In this document: piece after piece, positions 1 through 7,721 of the stretch
Position numbering within the stretch: the stretch's first letter is position 1
How the letters are laid out: each line of letters opens with the position of its first letter
Assembly: GCF_010731815.2 (NCBI RefSeq)
Contig: NZ_AP022593.1
Location: 1,612,001 to 1,676,000 of the forward strand
Origin: Mycolicibacterium arabiense
Lineage (GTDB): Bacteria > Actinomycetota > Actinomycetes > Mycobacteriales > Mycobacteriaceae
DNA length: 64,000 bases
Direction: 5' to 3'
The notes under the pieces: model-generated
Database searches by the model: none
Seen by the model: only the letters and a program-made list of their open reading frames with translations
Told to the model about the DNA's origin: nothing
Made by a program: the position numbers and the translations under genes

Positions 1-382
1 CCACGGCGCGCCCCATCTCGACCATCGACGGCCGGATCCCGTCGAGCGCGCTGACATCGAACTCGGTGGCCGTGTAGAGGCCGCCGGCGGCGATCGCACC
101 CGGCGGCGGCAGCATGCGGTAGCAGCCGACGATCTCCTGCGACTCGTCCTCGCGTACCAGCAGGTGGTCGCAGAACTCGTCGAAGCGGTCGGCGTCGCGC
201 CCGTCGGTCGACCCGGCCAGATCGAACCCGGGTTCGGAGGTGAACACCTCGTGGCGCAACCGCTGGGCGGCGTCCACGAGTTCGGAATCGGTGGACAGCA
301 ACAGTGTGTAGCGCGGCCCGGTCCCCCCGGACGCCGTGCCTTCGGTTTCGTCGGCGGCAATGAGTACGGATGCCATGCTCAT
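1..382 (-). CDS. GNAT-family N-acyltransferase (OlsB/hemolysin-like), 3' part beyond window
   Basis: Partial gene: the first 127 codons are visible and the C-terminus lies beyond base 1. The protein starts MSMASVLIAADE, and a second ATG two codons in (position 376) is an alternative start. After a short lead it shows RYTLLLSTDSELVDAAQRLR, then HEVFTSEPGFDL, DHLLVRE and a GCYRMLPP strand, the pattern of the GNAT acyltransferases related to ornithine lipid synthase OlsB. In M. tuberculosis the equivalent gene (Rv3027c) precedes a PlsC-like acyltransferase and iscS, which would lie off the left edge. A role in N-acylation of an amino-lipid is inferred from family only. It reads away from the tetR-like gene at 493. 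Confidence 0.7.
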   Translation of the reverse strand, partial: MSMASVLIAADETEGTASGGTGPRYTLLLSTDSELVDAAQRLRHEVFTSEPGFDLAGSTDGRDADRFDEFCDHLLVREDESQEIVGCYRMLPPPGAIAAGGLYTATEFDVSALDGIRPSMVEMGRAV

Positions 383-492
383 GGCTTGCACGCTCGCCCA
401 GGTGTCGGGCGGGATGCCTACGACGGCGTGACGTGTTCGTGCACGCTGGGTGACGACTCCGTGCGCCCCGGGGGGGCTTCGGCGGCGGGCCG

Positions 493-1071
493 CTAGCGAA
501 CGCCGTGGAAAGCGACGTCCAAGATGGCGTCGACGTGTCCCGGTTCGATCGGCATCGCGTGGAACATTCGGTACTCGATGACCCCGTACAGCACGTCGCG
601 CAGGGTCTGTACGTCGGCGTCGGCGCGAATCTCGCCGCGCTCGCGAGCCGCGGCGAGCCGGGCGCTGAACGCGGTGACGTTGGGCGCGATGATCTGGTCG
701 AACACTGCGCGCAACAGATCGGGGTCGGACTGGCCGGCGGCGATCACGCCTCGATAGGCCGGTCCGAAGCCCGTGGTCGTGACGATCTCCAGAATCCCCA
801 ACAGCTGCACGCGCAGGTCGGCGACGATGTCCCCCGTGTCGGGGAAGGCCACCACGGGGTCCAGACTCTGCGTGGCGGCTTCGAGCATCACCGCTCCCTT
901 GGACGGCCACCAGCGATAGATCGTCTGCTTGCCCACACAGGCCCGCCGCGCGATCGACTCGATCGAGACGTTGTCGTATCCCACCTCGCCGACCAGGGCG
1001 ATGGACGCGTCCAGGATGGCTCGACGCGAGTGCTCGCTGCGTCGGCTGGGGTCACTGGGGTTCGCGGGCAT
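493..1071 (-). CDS. TetR/AcrR-family transcriptional regulator
   Basis: A 192-aa one-domain repressor. The N-terminal helix-turn-helix runs over residues ~15-60, with the recognition helix read as ARRACVGKQTIYRWW followed by PSKGAVMLEA. The C-terminal ligand domain (~75-190) is of the TetR_C type seen beside actinobacterial accessory genes. A 22-bp near-perfect palindrome lies 31 bp upstream of the ATG, in the gap shared with the divergent DUF5996 gene. Autorepression and control of that neighbour are therefore likely. The ligand cannot be read from the sequence. Confidence 0.9.
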   Translation of the reverse strand: MPANPSDPSRRSEHSRRAILDASIALVGEVGYDNVSIESIARRACVGKQTIYRWWPSKGAVMLEAATQSLDPVVAFPDTGDIVADLRVQLLGILEIVTTTGFGPAYRGVIAAGQSDPDLLRAVFDQIIAPNVTAFSARLAAARERGEIRADADVQTLRDVLYGVIEYRMFHAMPIEPGHVDAILDVAFHGVR

Positions 1072-1101
1072 GTCAGCACCCTAGACGAGTGTCCAGTTCA
1101 A

Positions 1102-1123
1102 CAAGACGGACCGGTTCGTCTTG
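1102..1123. promoter_or_regulatory. Palindromic operator in tetR/DUF5996 divergent promoter
   Basis: The arms CAAGACG and CGTCTTG flank a GACCGGTT core that is itself almost symmetric, with one mismatched pair. The site lies between the divergent starts at 1071 and 1210. It is the expected binding site of the adjacent TetR protein (inference). Confidence 0.65.
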
Positions 1124-1209
1124 ACCAAGAATTGACCCGACCGTACTGTCAGCCCGGTGACTGGCGCTTCGTCGTGCAGCCGCACGATTCGCCGACCGAG
1201 GAGGTTCGA

Positions 1210-2154
1210 ATGACCGATGTCCGAGCGGGTCGGGGTTGGCCGGCACTACGGGTCGATGACTGGGAGCCCACGCGACGGTCCCTGCACATGTGGACTCAGA
1301 TCGTGGGCAAGGTCCGACTCGCCCACGCGCCGCTGCTCAACCACTGGTGGCAGGTGCCGCTCTACGTCTCACCCCGAGGGTTGACCACCTCGGCGATCCC
1401 CATCGGGACCGAATCCTTCGACATGGAGTTCGACTTCGTCGACCACGTACTGACCGTGCGGGTCAGCGACGGCGGTGCCGCCACCATCGACCTACGAGAC
1501 ACCTCGGTGGCGGGCTTCCACCGCGCAGTGCTCGACACCCTCGCCACACTGGGCGTCGAGACGCGCATCTCCACCGGGCCCAACGAGGTAGACCCCGCCA
1601 TCCCGTTCGCCGAGGACACCCACGTCGGCTACGACCCCACCGCGGCCAACGCGTTCTGGCGCCAGCTGGTGCAAGCCGACCGGGTCATCGACGAGTTCCG
1701 TGCCCACTTCGTCGGCAAGGTCAGCCCCGTGCACTTCTTCTGGGGTTCCTTCGACCTGGCCTGCACCCGGTTCTCCGGCCGCACCGCACCACGACATCCC
1801 GGAGGCGCCCCCAATTGCGGCGACTGGGTGATGGAGGAGGGCTACTCCCACGAACTGAGTAGTTGCGGCTTCTGGCCCGGCGGTGGGGCCGAAGGCGCGT
1901 TCTACTCATACGCCTACCCGGAACCGGCCGGATTCGCCGACGCCGCAGGCCTTCCCGACGGCGCCTTCTACGACACCGGGTTGCGGCAGTTCCTCCTGCC
2001 GTACGAGGCGGCGCGGCAGGCCGACGATCCCGATCGGGCAGTGCTGGACTTCCTCGAGGCCACCTACGGCGCGGCCGCAGACCTGATGGACTGGGATCGC
2101 AACGCGCTCGAAGACGACCCGCACCGCTGGACGCACAAGACGCAGTCGTCGTAA
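1210..2154 (+). CDS. DUF5996 family protein
   Basis: A 314-aa protein preceded by a GAGGAGG-type ribosome site about 7 nt before the ATG, which fixes the start; longer in-frame openings upstream would run through the operator. It carries the hallmarks of DUF5996: WTQIVGKVRLAHAP, NHWWQVPLYVSPRGLTT near the N-terminus and SPVHFFWGSFDLACTRFSGR in the middle. No signal peptide or membrane span is visible. The biochemical role of the family is unknown. The many Trp/His/Tyr residues in conserved blocks suggest an enzyme or ligand-binding fold. It is divergent from the TetR gene and probably under its control. Confidence 0.85.
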   Translation: MTDVRAGRGWPALRVDDWEPTRRSLHMWTQIVGKVRLAHAPLLNHWWQVPLYVSPRGLTTSAIPIGTESFDMEFDFVDHVLTVRVSDGGAATIDLRDTSVAGFHRAVLDTLATLGVETRISTGPNEVDPAIPFAEDTHVGYDPTAANAFWRQLVQADRVIDEFRAHFVGKVSPVHFFWGSFDLACTRFSGRTAPRHPGGAPNCGDWVMEEGYSHELSSCGFWPGGGAEGAFYSYAYPEPAGFADAAGLPDGAFYDTGLRQFLLPYEAARQADDPDRAVLDFLEATYGAAADLMDWDRNALEDDPHRWTHKTQSS

Positions 2155-2163
2155 AGCCGGCGT

Positions 2164-2814
2164 CTACAACAGCCACTGAGCGAGCGGGTGCACGAAGTAT
2201 CTCAGCGAGAACGCCTCGTACACGGCGCCGACTACGAGCAGGACGAAGGCAGCCAGGGCCAGCGAACCAAGCTGCCGTAGACCTTCGAGGTAGCCCCCTC
2301 GTCGGCTCTCGGCCCCGACGGACCGGGGCCAGATCCAGTGCCGGCCAAGCACGTACGCGCCCAGCATCAACAGGACGTAGGCCTGGAGTTCGATGACCAA
2401 CGTGAGGGAATGCGGGATGAGGGCCACCCAGCCGATGTCACTCACCGGAACGAGGGTGATGCCCGTCTTGAAGGCCCAGTAGGCGAACAACGGGATGCCC
2501 GCGAACGGCACGATCAGCGACGGCAACACGATGGTCGCCACCCCCATCTTCACGGTGTTCACCCCGAGAATGGTCAGCGCGAACAACCAGGGTTGGTTGA
2601 TCAGCGACCGCACGAGATCCGTTGTGCCATCCTCGTCCAACCGTGTCACCTGCGCCTCGTTGAGATGGGGAAAGAGGAGGCCGACGACGAAGCCGACGAG
2701 GCACAGGCCGTACGCGATCCCGTTCAGTCCGAGATATGCGCGGCCGTTCTCGCGGGTGATGCGCAACGGCCGCCGCGATGGCTTCAACGCGTGGACGTGT
2801 TCGTGCAGTGCCAT
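2164..2814 (-). CDS. Integral membrane protein, SpoIIM-like (DUF95)
   Basis: A 216-aa polytopic membrane protein with about five to six hydrophobic segments: ~28-50, 75-100, 100-120, 125-160 and 185-205. The segment ALIPHSLTLVIELQAYVLL followed by GAYVLG resembles the 'PHG..ELxA' core of the SpoIIM/DUF95 superfamily, whose members sit beside RDD or transglutaminase genes. No such partners are seen here. It is convergent with the DUF5996 gene, with a 9-bp gap. Function unknown; the SpoIIM assignment rests on the motif alone. Confidence 0.6.
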   Translation of the reverse strand: MALHEHVHALKPSRRPLRITRENGRAYLGLNGIAYGLCLVGFVVGLLFPHLNEAQVTRLDEDGTTDLVRSLINQPWLFALTILGVNTVKMGVATIVLPSLIVPFAGIPLFAYWAFKTGITLVPVSDIGWVALIPHSLTLVIELQAYVLLMLGAYVLGRHWIWPRSVGAESRRGGYLEGLRQLGSLALAAFVLLVVGAVYEAFSLRYFVHPLAQWLL

Positions 2815-2848
2815 GCCGTCAAGGAGACACTCGGACGTTGCGGCACAG

Positions 2849-3199
2849 TCAAATCGACCGATGGTCTTCCATGGTGTCGAGGATGCCGCCGAGCTTCTTT
2901 CGGGCAGCGGTGAGTTCCTCGATGCGCAGCTCGATTCGAGCCATCTGATGACGGACCACCCTGAGCATGTCGTCGGTCACGTCCTTGGTGGACTCGCACG
3001 GCAGCAGGGCCGCGATGGCCTGGCTCGACAATCCCGCGGCGTAGAGCCGCTGGATCAGCCGAACCCGATCGGCTGCATCGTCGTCGTAGGTGCGGTGTCC
3101 GCCGAGCGTGCGTTCCGAGGTCAGCAGCAATTGCTGCTCGTAATACCGCAGCGATCGCACGCTGACACCCGTCGCGTGAGCGAGGTCTCCGATGCGCAC
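2849..3199 (-). CDS. MerR-family transcriptional regulator
   Basis: The MerR winged helix begins VRIGDLAHATGVSVRSLRYY and continues through GHRTYDDDAADRVRLIQRL. A coiled-coil dimerisation helix covers ~residues 70-115 (RHQMARIELRIEELTAARKK). I chose the GTG at 3199 (116 aa), preceded by a GAGG-type site. The longer ATG start at 3238 would put the start codon inside a perfect 20-bp palindrome and add a non-conserved lead. No effector cysteines are seen beyond one Cys (LLPCES), so it is more likely a small-molecule than a metal sensor. It is divergent from the SDR gene at 3300, its likely target. Confidence 0.85.
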   Translation of the reverse strand: MRIGDLAHATGVSVRSLRYYEQQLLLTSERTLGGHRTYDDDAADRVRLIQRLYAAGLSSQAIAALLPCESTKDVTDDMLRVVRHQMARIELRIEELTAARKKLGGILDTMEDHRSI

Positions 3200-3225
3200 G
3201 TGAACCTGCCTCGTCGTCGACTTGA

Positions 3226-3245
3226 ATCTGACACCCATGTCAGAT
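3226..3245. promoter_or_regulatory. MerR-type operator palindrome
   Basis: A perfect inverted repeat, ATCTGACA-CCCA-TGTCAGAT, lies between the MerR gene and the divergent SDR gene. MerR regulators usually bind such palindromes inside an over-long promoter spacer. The site overlaps the longer annotated start of the MerR gene, which argues for the downstream GTG. Confidence 0.75.
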
Positions 3246-3299
3246 CTTAGTCTGTCGTGGCAAGCCCGGAGTGCGGGGTGATCGAAGCAGAGGAGATTG

Positions 3300-4028
3300 A
3301 TGAAGATCAGCGATCAGGTCGTGTTCGTCACCGGCGCCAACAGAGGGATAGGTCGAGCCTTCGTGTCGGAGTTGCTGATTCGCGGGGTCGGGAAGGTCTA
3401 CGCCGGTGTGCGCGATCCCCACGCGGTGGATCAGCAGTTGGCAGGCGATCCACGCGTCGAGGTCGTCCGTCTCGACGTCACCGACCCGGACGAGGTCGCA
3501 CGCGCAGCGGCTGCGGCCACCGACACCTCGATTCTCGTCAACAATGCCGGCATCGTCACGTTCGAATCGCTCCTCGACGGGTCCGTCGCCGAGATGCGAC
3601 GACAATTCGAGACGAACGTCTTCGGCGTGCTGGAGATGACCAGGGCGTTCGCCCCTACCGTGCGAGCCCGTCGAGGTGCCGTCGTCAACGTGCTGTCCGC
3701 CGCAGCCTGGTTCTCCGCGCCACTCAACGGGGCGTACTGCGCCTCGAAGGCTGCGGCGTGGAGCATCACCAACGGAATCCGCACGGAACTCGAACCCGCC
3801 GGGGTACTCGTGCAGAGCCTGCACTTCGGAGCCGTCGACACCGATTTCTCGTCGGGGTACGACGGACCGAAGATCACCGCCGACGACGTGGCGAGAGCGG
3901 CACTGGACGGCTTGGCATCCGATGCGCCCGAAGTCCTGGTCGACGCCCATGCCCGCATGGCGAAGGCAGCGCTGACCGGCCCACCCAACGGCTTCCTCGA
4001 GCACATGCGCGCGGGAACCGGGGCCTAG
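3300..4028 (+). CDS. Short-chain dehydrogenase/reductase
   Basis: A 242-aa classical SDR. Cofactor motif TGANRGIG (~residues 10-17), NNAG (~82-85), catalytic Ser in VVNVLSAAAW and the YCASK active-site Tyr/Lys pair are all present. An AGGAG ribosome site at 3291-3295 sits 4 nt before the ATG; a TTG one codon upstream is a less likely start. Length and motifs fit an NAD(P)H-dependent oxidoreductase of unknown substrate. It is divergent from, and probably regulated by, the MerR protein. Its last 4 bp overlap the convergent gene at 4025. Confidence 0.9.
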   Translation: MKISDQVVFVTGANRGIGRAFVSELLIRGVGKVYAGVRDPHAVDQQLAGDPRVEVVRLDVTDPDEVARAAAAATDTSILVNNAGIVTFESLLDGSVAEMRRQFETNVFGVLEMTRAFAPTVRARRGAVVNVLSAAAWFSAPLNGAYCASKAAAWSITNGIRTELEPAGVLVQSLHFGAVDTDFSSGYDGPKITADDVARAALDGLASDAPEVLVDAHARMAKAALTGPPNGFLEHMRAGTGA

Positions 4029-4765
4029 CGAGACAGCCAGTCGTCGAACCGCGTGGTACCCAGCGTGGCGCCCGGGCCGGTCACCAGGCTGTCCTGCCCG
4101 ACCGGCGTGCCGAAGTAGGTGGCCGCCGCATCCACCACCACCGCCATGTCGGCACCCTGGGCGGCGAGTACGGCCGTGGCCATGTCGGCGAACGAGATCT
4201 TCTCCGGCCCACCGAAGTCGACGGTGCCGTTCGTGGGCTCGGCGGTGGCCGCACGGGCCACCTCGGCGGACACGTCGGCCGCCGCCACGGGCTGGATCCG
4301 GGCGTCGGGGGCGCGCACCTCGCCCTCGACGATCAGCGAACCGGTGATGGCCTCGGCGAATTCGTGGAACTGCGTGGCCCGCACGATCGTGTACGCCAGG
4401 CCCGACTCGGCGATCGTGCGTTCCTGCACGACCTTCGCCCGCATGTAGCCGCTCTCGGGCAGACCGTCGACCCCGACGATCGACAGCGCCACGTAGTGCC
4501 CCACGCCCTCCGCCTTGGCCGCGGCGACGAGGTTCGCCGACGACCGGGTGAAGAAGTCGAGCACCGGGCCGTCCTCGAACGACGGCGAGTTGGTGACGTC
4601 GACCAGCACGGCGGCCCCCGCCACCGCGTCAGCGAGACCTTCTCCGGTCAACACGTCCGCACCGGTGGACCGAGACGCCGCGACGACCTCGTGCCCGCCC
4701 GCGGCGAGCAGTTCGACGAGCTTGCTTCCGACGAGGCCCGTGGCCCCAACCACTGTGATCTTCAT
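4025..4765 (-). CDS. NAD(P)-binding atypical SDR, NmrA-like
   Basis: A 246-aa protein opening [20 protein letters not shown], a Rossmann GxxGxxG motif typical of NmrA-like/atypical SDRs. It continues with [24 protein letters not shown] and YMRAKVVQE, where the Tyr and Lys keep the YxxxK spacing. Such proteins act as NAD(P)H-dependent reductases or as redox-sensing regulators; the substrate cannot be predicted. It converges on the SDR gene with a 4-bp overlap and lies downstream of the etfA terminator, so it should have its own promoter in 4766-4847. Confidence 0.85.
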   Translation of the reverse strand: MKITVVGATGLVGSKLVELLAAGGHEVVAASRSTGADVLTGEGLADAVAGAAVLVDVTNSPSFEDGPVLDFFTRSSANLVAAAKAEGVGHYVALSIVGVDGLPESGYMRAKVVQERTIAESGLAYTIVRATQFHEFAEAITGSLIVEGEVRAPDARIQPVAAADVSAEVARAATAEPTNGTVDFGGPEKISFADMATAVLAAQGADMAVVVDAAATYFGTPVGQDSLVTGPGATLGTTRFDDWLSR

Positions 4766-4847
4766 GCCTTCGAGCCTGGCACCGAGTCCCCGGGTCCGGA
4801 CCCTTGAGAGTTCGTGGTCGGCCGCGGACCGGGGGGTTCGGAGAACG

Positions 4848-4882
4848 CGAAACCCCGGCGTCGCGGGGACGCCGGGGTTTCG
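4848..4882 (-). terminator. Intrinsic hairpin after etfBA
   Basis: A perfect 15-bp stem (arms CGAAACCCCGGCGTC and its complement) with a 5-nt loop, 21 bp past the etfA stop. No clear T-run follows, as is common in mycobacteria. It would also separate the etf operon from the NmrA-like gene downstream. Confidence 0.75.
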
Positions 4883-4903
4883 TGTGGTGCTGGGACCGGG
4901 AGG

Positions 4904-5857
4904 TCAGCCCTTGCGGGCCTTGACCGCCTCGGTCAGCTGCGGCGTCACCTTGAACAGGTCGCCGACGATGCCGAGATCGGCGATCTCGAAGATCGGCGAC
5001 TCTTCGTCCTTGTTGACCGCGACGATGGTCTTCGACGTCTGCATGCCCGCCCGGTGCTGGATCGCACCGGAGATGCCGAGGGCGATGTACAGCTGCGGCG
5101 CGACGGTCTTGCCCGTCTGCCCCACCTGGAACTGGCCTTCGTAGAAGCCGGAGTCGACGGCCGCACGCGAGGCGCCAACGGCGCCGCCCAGTGCGTCGGC
5201 GAGATCCTCGACGATCGCGAAGTTGTCCTTGCTGCCGACACCACGACCGCCTGCGACGACGACCTTGGCCTCGGTCAGCTCGGGACGGGCGCTCTTCTGT
5301 GCGGGCTGACGGGACACGATCTTGGTCGAGTTCTCCGGCACCTCGGGCACCTCGACGGTGACCAGCTCGCCTGCACCGGCCTCCGGCGCCGCCTCGACGG
5401 CACCCGGGCGCAGCGCGATGATCGGCGTGTCACCAGCGGTCGCCTCGACGGTGTACGCACCACCGAAGACCGAGTGCACGGCGACGCCGCCGTCCTTGAC
5501 GCCGACGACGTCCCACAGTGCGCCGAAGCCGGTCTCCGCGGCCAACCGGCCCGCGATTTCCTTGCCCTCGGCGCTGGACGCCACCAGGATGCCCGCGGGG
5601 CTGGCAGACTCCGCCAGCGCCGCCAGCACTGCCACCTGCGGGGTGACCAGGTACTGCTCGGCGGTGTCGGACTCGGCGGCGTAGATCTTCGCCGCGCCCG
5701 CTGCCTTGAGCCCATCGGCCAACTTCTCGGCGGTGCCGGGGCCTGCGACCACGACGGCCGACGGCTCACCCAATACCCGAGCGGCGGTGATGAGTTCGTT
5801 CGTGATGCTCTTCAGATTGCCTTCTGCGTGCTCGACGAGCACGAGTACTTCTGCCAT
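4904..5857 (-). CDS. etfA: Electron transfer flavoprotein subunit alpha
   Basis: A 317-aa ETF alpha chain (FixB). The N-terminal domain starts [13 protein letters not shown]. The C-terminal FAD domain has the family signature [40 protein letters not shown] and [19 protein letters not shown]. With EtfB it accepts electrons from acyl-CoA dehydrogenases of beta-oxidation and passes them to an ETF:quinone oxidoreductase. It lies 55 bp downstream of etfB in the same operon and is followed by a strong hairpin. Corresponds to Rv3028c. Confidence 0.97.
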   Translation of the reverse strand: MAEVLVLVEHAEGNLKSITNELITAARVLGEPSAVVVAGPGTAEKLADGLKAAGAAKIYAAESDTAEQYLVTPQVAVLAALAESASPAGILVASSAEGKEIAGRLAAETGFGALWDVVGVKDGGVAVHSVFGGAYTVEATAGDTPIIALRPGAVEAAPEAGAGELVTVEVPEVPENSTKIVSRQPAQKSARPELTEAKVVVAGGRGVGSKDNFAIVEDLADALGGAVGASRAAVDSGFYEGQFQVGQTGKTVAPQLYIALGISGAIQHRAGMQTSKTIVAVNKDEESPIFEIADLGIVGDLFKVTPQLTEAVKARKG

Positions 5858-5912
5858 TGCCTATACGCCTCTTGCTAGATCCGTGAAGTCTTGGTGATCA
5901 GGGTGGTGGAAC

Positions 5913-6704
5913 TCAGAGAAGCTTCTGTCCGACCAGGTACTCGGCGATCTTCTGACCGCCCTCGCCCTCGTCGGTGATCTTCTCGCCTGCGGTCTTCGGC
6001 GGCTTGGGAGCGGCCGACTGCACCTTGGACTCGGATACGGCGCCACCGACGATGCCGTCTTCGACGCCGATGCCCTCGAGGGTCAACGGGGTCACGGTCT
6101 TCTTCTTGGCGGCCATGATGCCCTTGAAGGACGGGAACCTGGCGTCCTCGACGATCTTCTCGCTGATGCTCACCACGGCGGGCAGCGAGGCCTCGAGTTC
6201 GAAGATGCCGTCGTCGGTTTCGCGCTCGCCGGTGATCTTGCCGTCGGCGACGTCGATCTTGCGCATGTGCGTCAGCTGCGGCACGCCCAGGTAGTAGCTC
6301 AGGATCGCCGGTACGGCGCCACCGACGCCATCGCTGGACTCGTTGCCCGCGATGACGAGTTCGACGTCTTCGATCTGGCCCAGCGCACTGGCCAACGCGT
6401 AGCCGGTTTGGACGATGTCGGAGCCGTGCAGGCCCTCGTCGGACAGGTGGTAGGCCTCGTCGGCGCCCATGGACAGCGCCTTGCGGATCGCGGTCTCGGC
6501 ACCGGACGGGCCTGCGGTCAGCACGACGACGTTGTATCCGGCGTCGGTGTGCTTCTCCTTGAGCTGCAGTGCGACCTCGACCGCCTTCTCGTTGATCTCG
6601 TCCAGCACCGCGTCGCTCCCGGCGCGGTCCAGGGTGTGATCGTCCGCGAGCTTGCGGTCTTCGTAGTCAGGGACCTGCTTGATCAGGACCACGATGTTCG
6701 TCAT
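5913..6704 (-). CDS. etfB: Electron transfer flavoprotein subunit beta
   Basis: A 263-aa ETF beta chain (FixA), starting MTNIVVLIKQVPDYEDRK. The AMP/FAD-interface motifs VVVLTAGPSGAETAIRKALSMGADEA and ELVIAGNESSDGVGGAVPA are intact. It pairs with EtfA from the next gene. A GTTACC-CGGC-GGTAAC palindrome 72 bp upstream of the ATG is a likely control site shared with the divergent methyltransferase gene. Corresponds to Rv3029c. Confidence 0.97.
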   Translation of the reverse strand: MTNIVVLIKQVPDYEDRKLADDHTLDRAGSDAVLDEINEKAVEVALQLKEKHTDAGYNVVVLTAGPSGAETAIRKALSMGADEAYHLSDEGLHGSDIVQTGYALASALGQIEDVELVIAGNESSDGVGGAVPAILSYYLGVPQLTHMRKIDVADGKITGERETDDGIFELEASLPAVVSISEKIVEDARFPSFKGIMAAKKKTVTPLTLEGIGVEDGIVGGAVSESKVQSAAPKPPKTAGEKITDEGEGGQKIAEYLVGQKLL

Positions 6705-6775
6705 AGATCTGGTTCGTCCTCCTCGATGAGGCCGTTGGGCGGCCGCAATACCACGTATTTCGGGTTCGCCACCAT

Positions 6776-6791
6776 GTTACCCGGCGGTAAC
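6776..6791. promoter_or_regulatory. GTTACC-N4-GGTAAC palindrome upstream of etfBA
   Basis: A perfect 6+4+6 inverted repeat in the 207-bp gap between the divergent etfB (start 6704) and the methyltransferase gene (start 6912). TetR-type sites of fatty-acid regulators often look like this. The protein that binds it is not identified here. Confidence 0.6.
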
Positions 6792-6911
6792 TTGGAGTGG
6801 CTGCAACCCCACCATAACCTGTGGCAGTTTGCCCTTTGACCTCCCCTGAAAGTGGCATCACTCACACGTGAACCGGTGCCGCCCCGCCAGGCTGGGTTAG
6901 CCTGCCTCTCG

Positions 6912-7721
6912 ATGAGCGCCATTTCTCCCCACCACTCCGACGCCGGGCCGTCGGCCGAGGACACCGGTCACGCGACCCTGCCGTTGACAGGCGAACGGAC
7001 GGTGCCGGGGCTCGCCGAGGAGAACTACTGGTTCCGCCGACACGAGGTCGTCTACCAGCGCCTCGCGCAGCGCTGCGCGGGCCGCGACGTGCTCGAGGCA
7101 GGCTCGGGCGAGGGGTACGGGGCCGATCTGCTCGCCGGCGTGGCCCGCCGCGTGGTCGGCCTCGACTACGACGACTCCGCCGTCGCGCACGTCCGCGCCC
7201 GCTACCCGCGCGTCGAGATGCTGCACGGCAACCTCGCCGAACTTCCGCTCACCGACGGCGAGGTCGACGTCGTCGTCAACTTCCAGGTGATCGAGCACCT
7301 CTGGGATCAGGGGCAGTTCGTCGCCGAATGCCGCCGGGTACTGCGACAGTCGGGGACGCTGCTGATGTCGACGCCCAACCGCATCACCTTCTCCCCTGGC
7401 CGCGACACCCCGATCAACCCGTTCCACACGCGCGAACTGAACGCCGACGAACTAGGTGAACTGTTGACCGGCAACGGTTTCGAGATCGAGGCGATGCTCG
7501 GCGTCTTCCACGGTGCGCGGCTGCGCGATCTCGACGCGCGCCACGACGGGTCGATCATCGACGCCCAGATCGAACGCGCCCTGGCGGGCACGCCGTGGCC
7601 CGCCGAACTCCTCGAGGACGTGGCCTCGATCAGCACCGACGACTTCGACCTGCTCGACGCGTCCGACCGCGACATCGACGAGAGCCTCGACCTGGTCGCG
7701 ATCGCGGTGCGCCGTGAGTGA
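6912..7721 (+). CDS. SAM-dependent methyltransferase (Rv3030-like, MGLP cluster)
   Basis: A 269-aa class I methyltransferase. Motif I reads VLEAGSGEGYGADLL (~residues 60-74), followed by VVGLDYDD, the acidic motif II end, and NFQVIEHLWDQG. It is the first gene of a three-gene plus-strand run with a GH57 enzyme and a GT4 glycosyltransferase. In mycobacteria this cluster is tied to 6-O-methylglucose lipopolysaccharide and alpha-glucan synthesis, so sugar O-methylation is the likely role (inference). The ATG at 6912 matches the length of Rv3030; upstream in-frame codons are not conserved in character. Its stop overlaps the next start by 8 bp. Confidence 0.9.
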   Translation: MSAISPHHSDAGPSAEDTGHATLPLTGERTVPGLAEENYWFRRHEVVYQRLAQRCAGRDVLEAGSGEGYGADLLAGVARRVVGLDYDDSAVAHVRARYPRVEMLHGNLAELPLTDGEVDVVVNFQVIEHLWDQGQFVAECRRVLRQSGTLLMSTPNRITFSPGRDTPINPFHTRELNADELGELLTGNGFEIEAMLGVFHGARLRDLDARHDGSIIDAQIERALAGTPWPAELLEDVASISTDDFDLLDASDRDIDESLDLVAIAVRRE

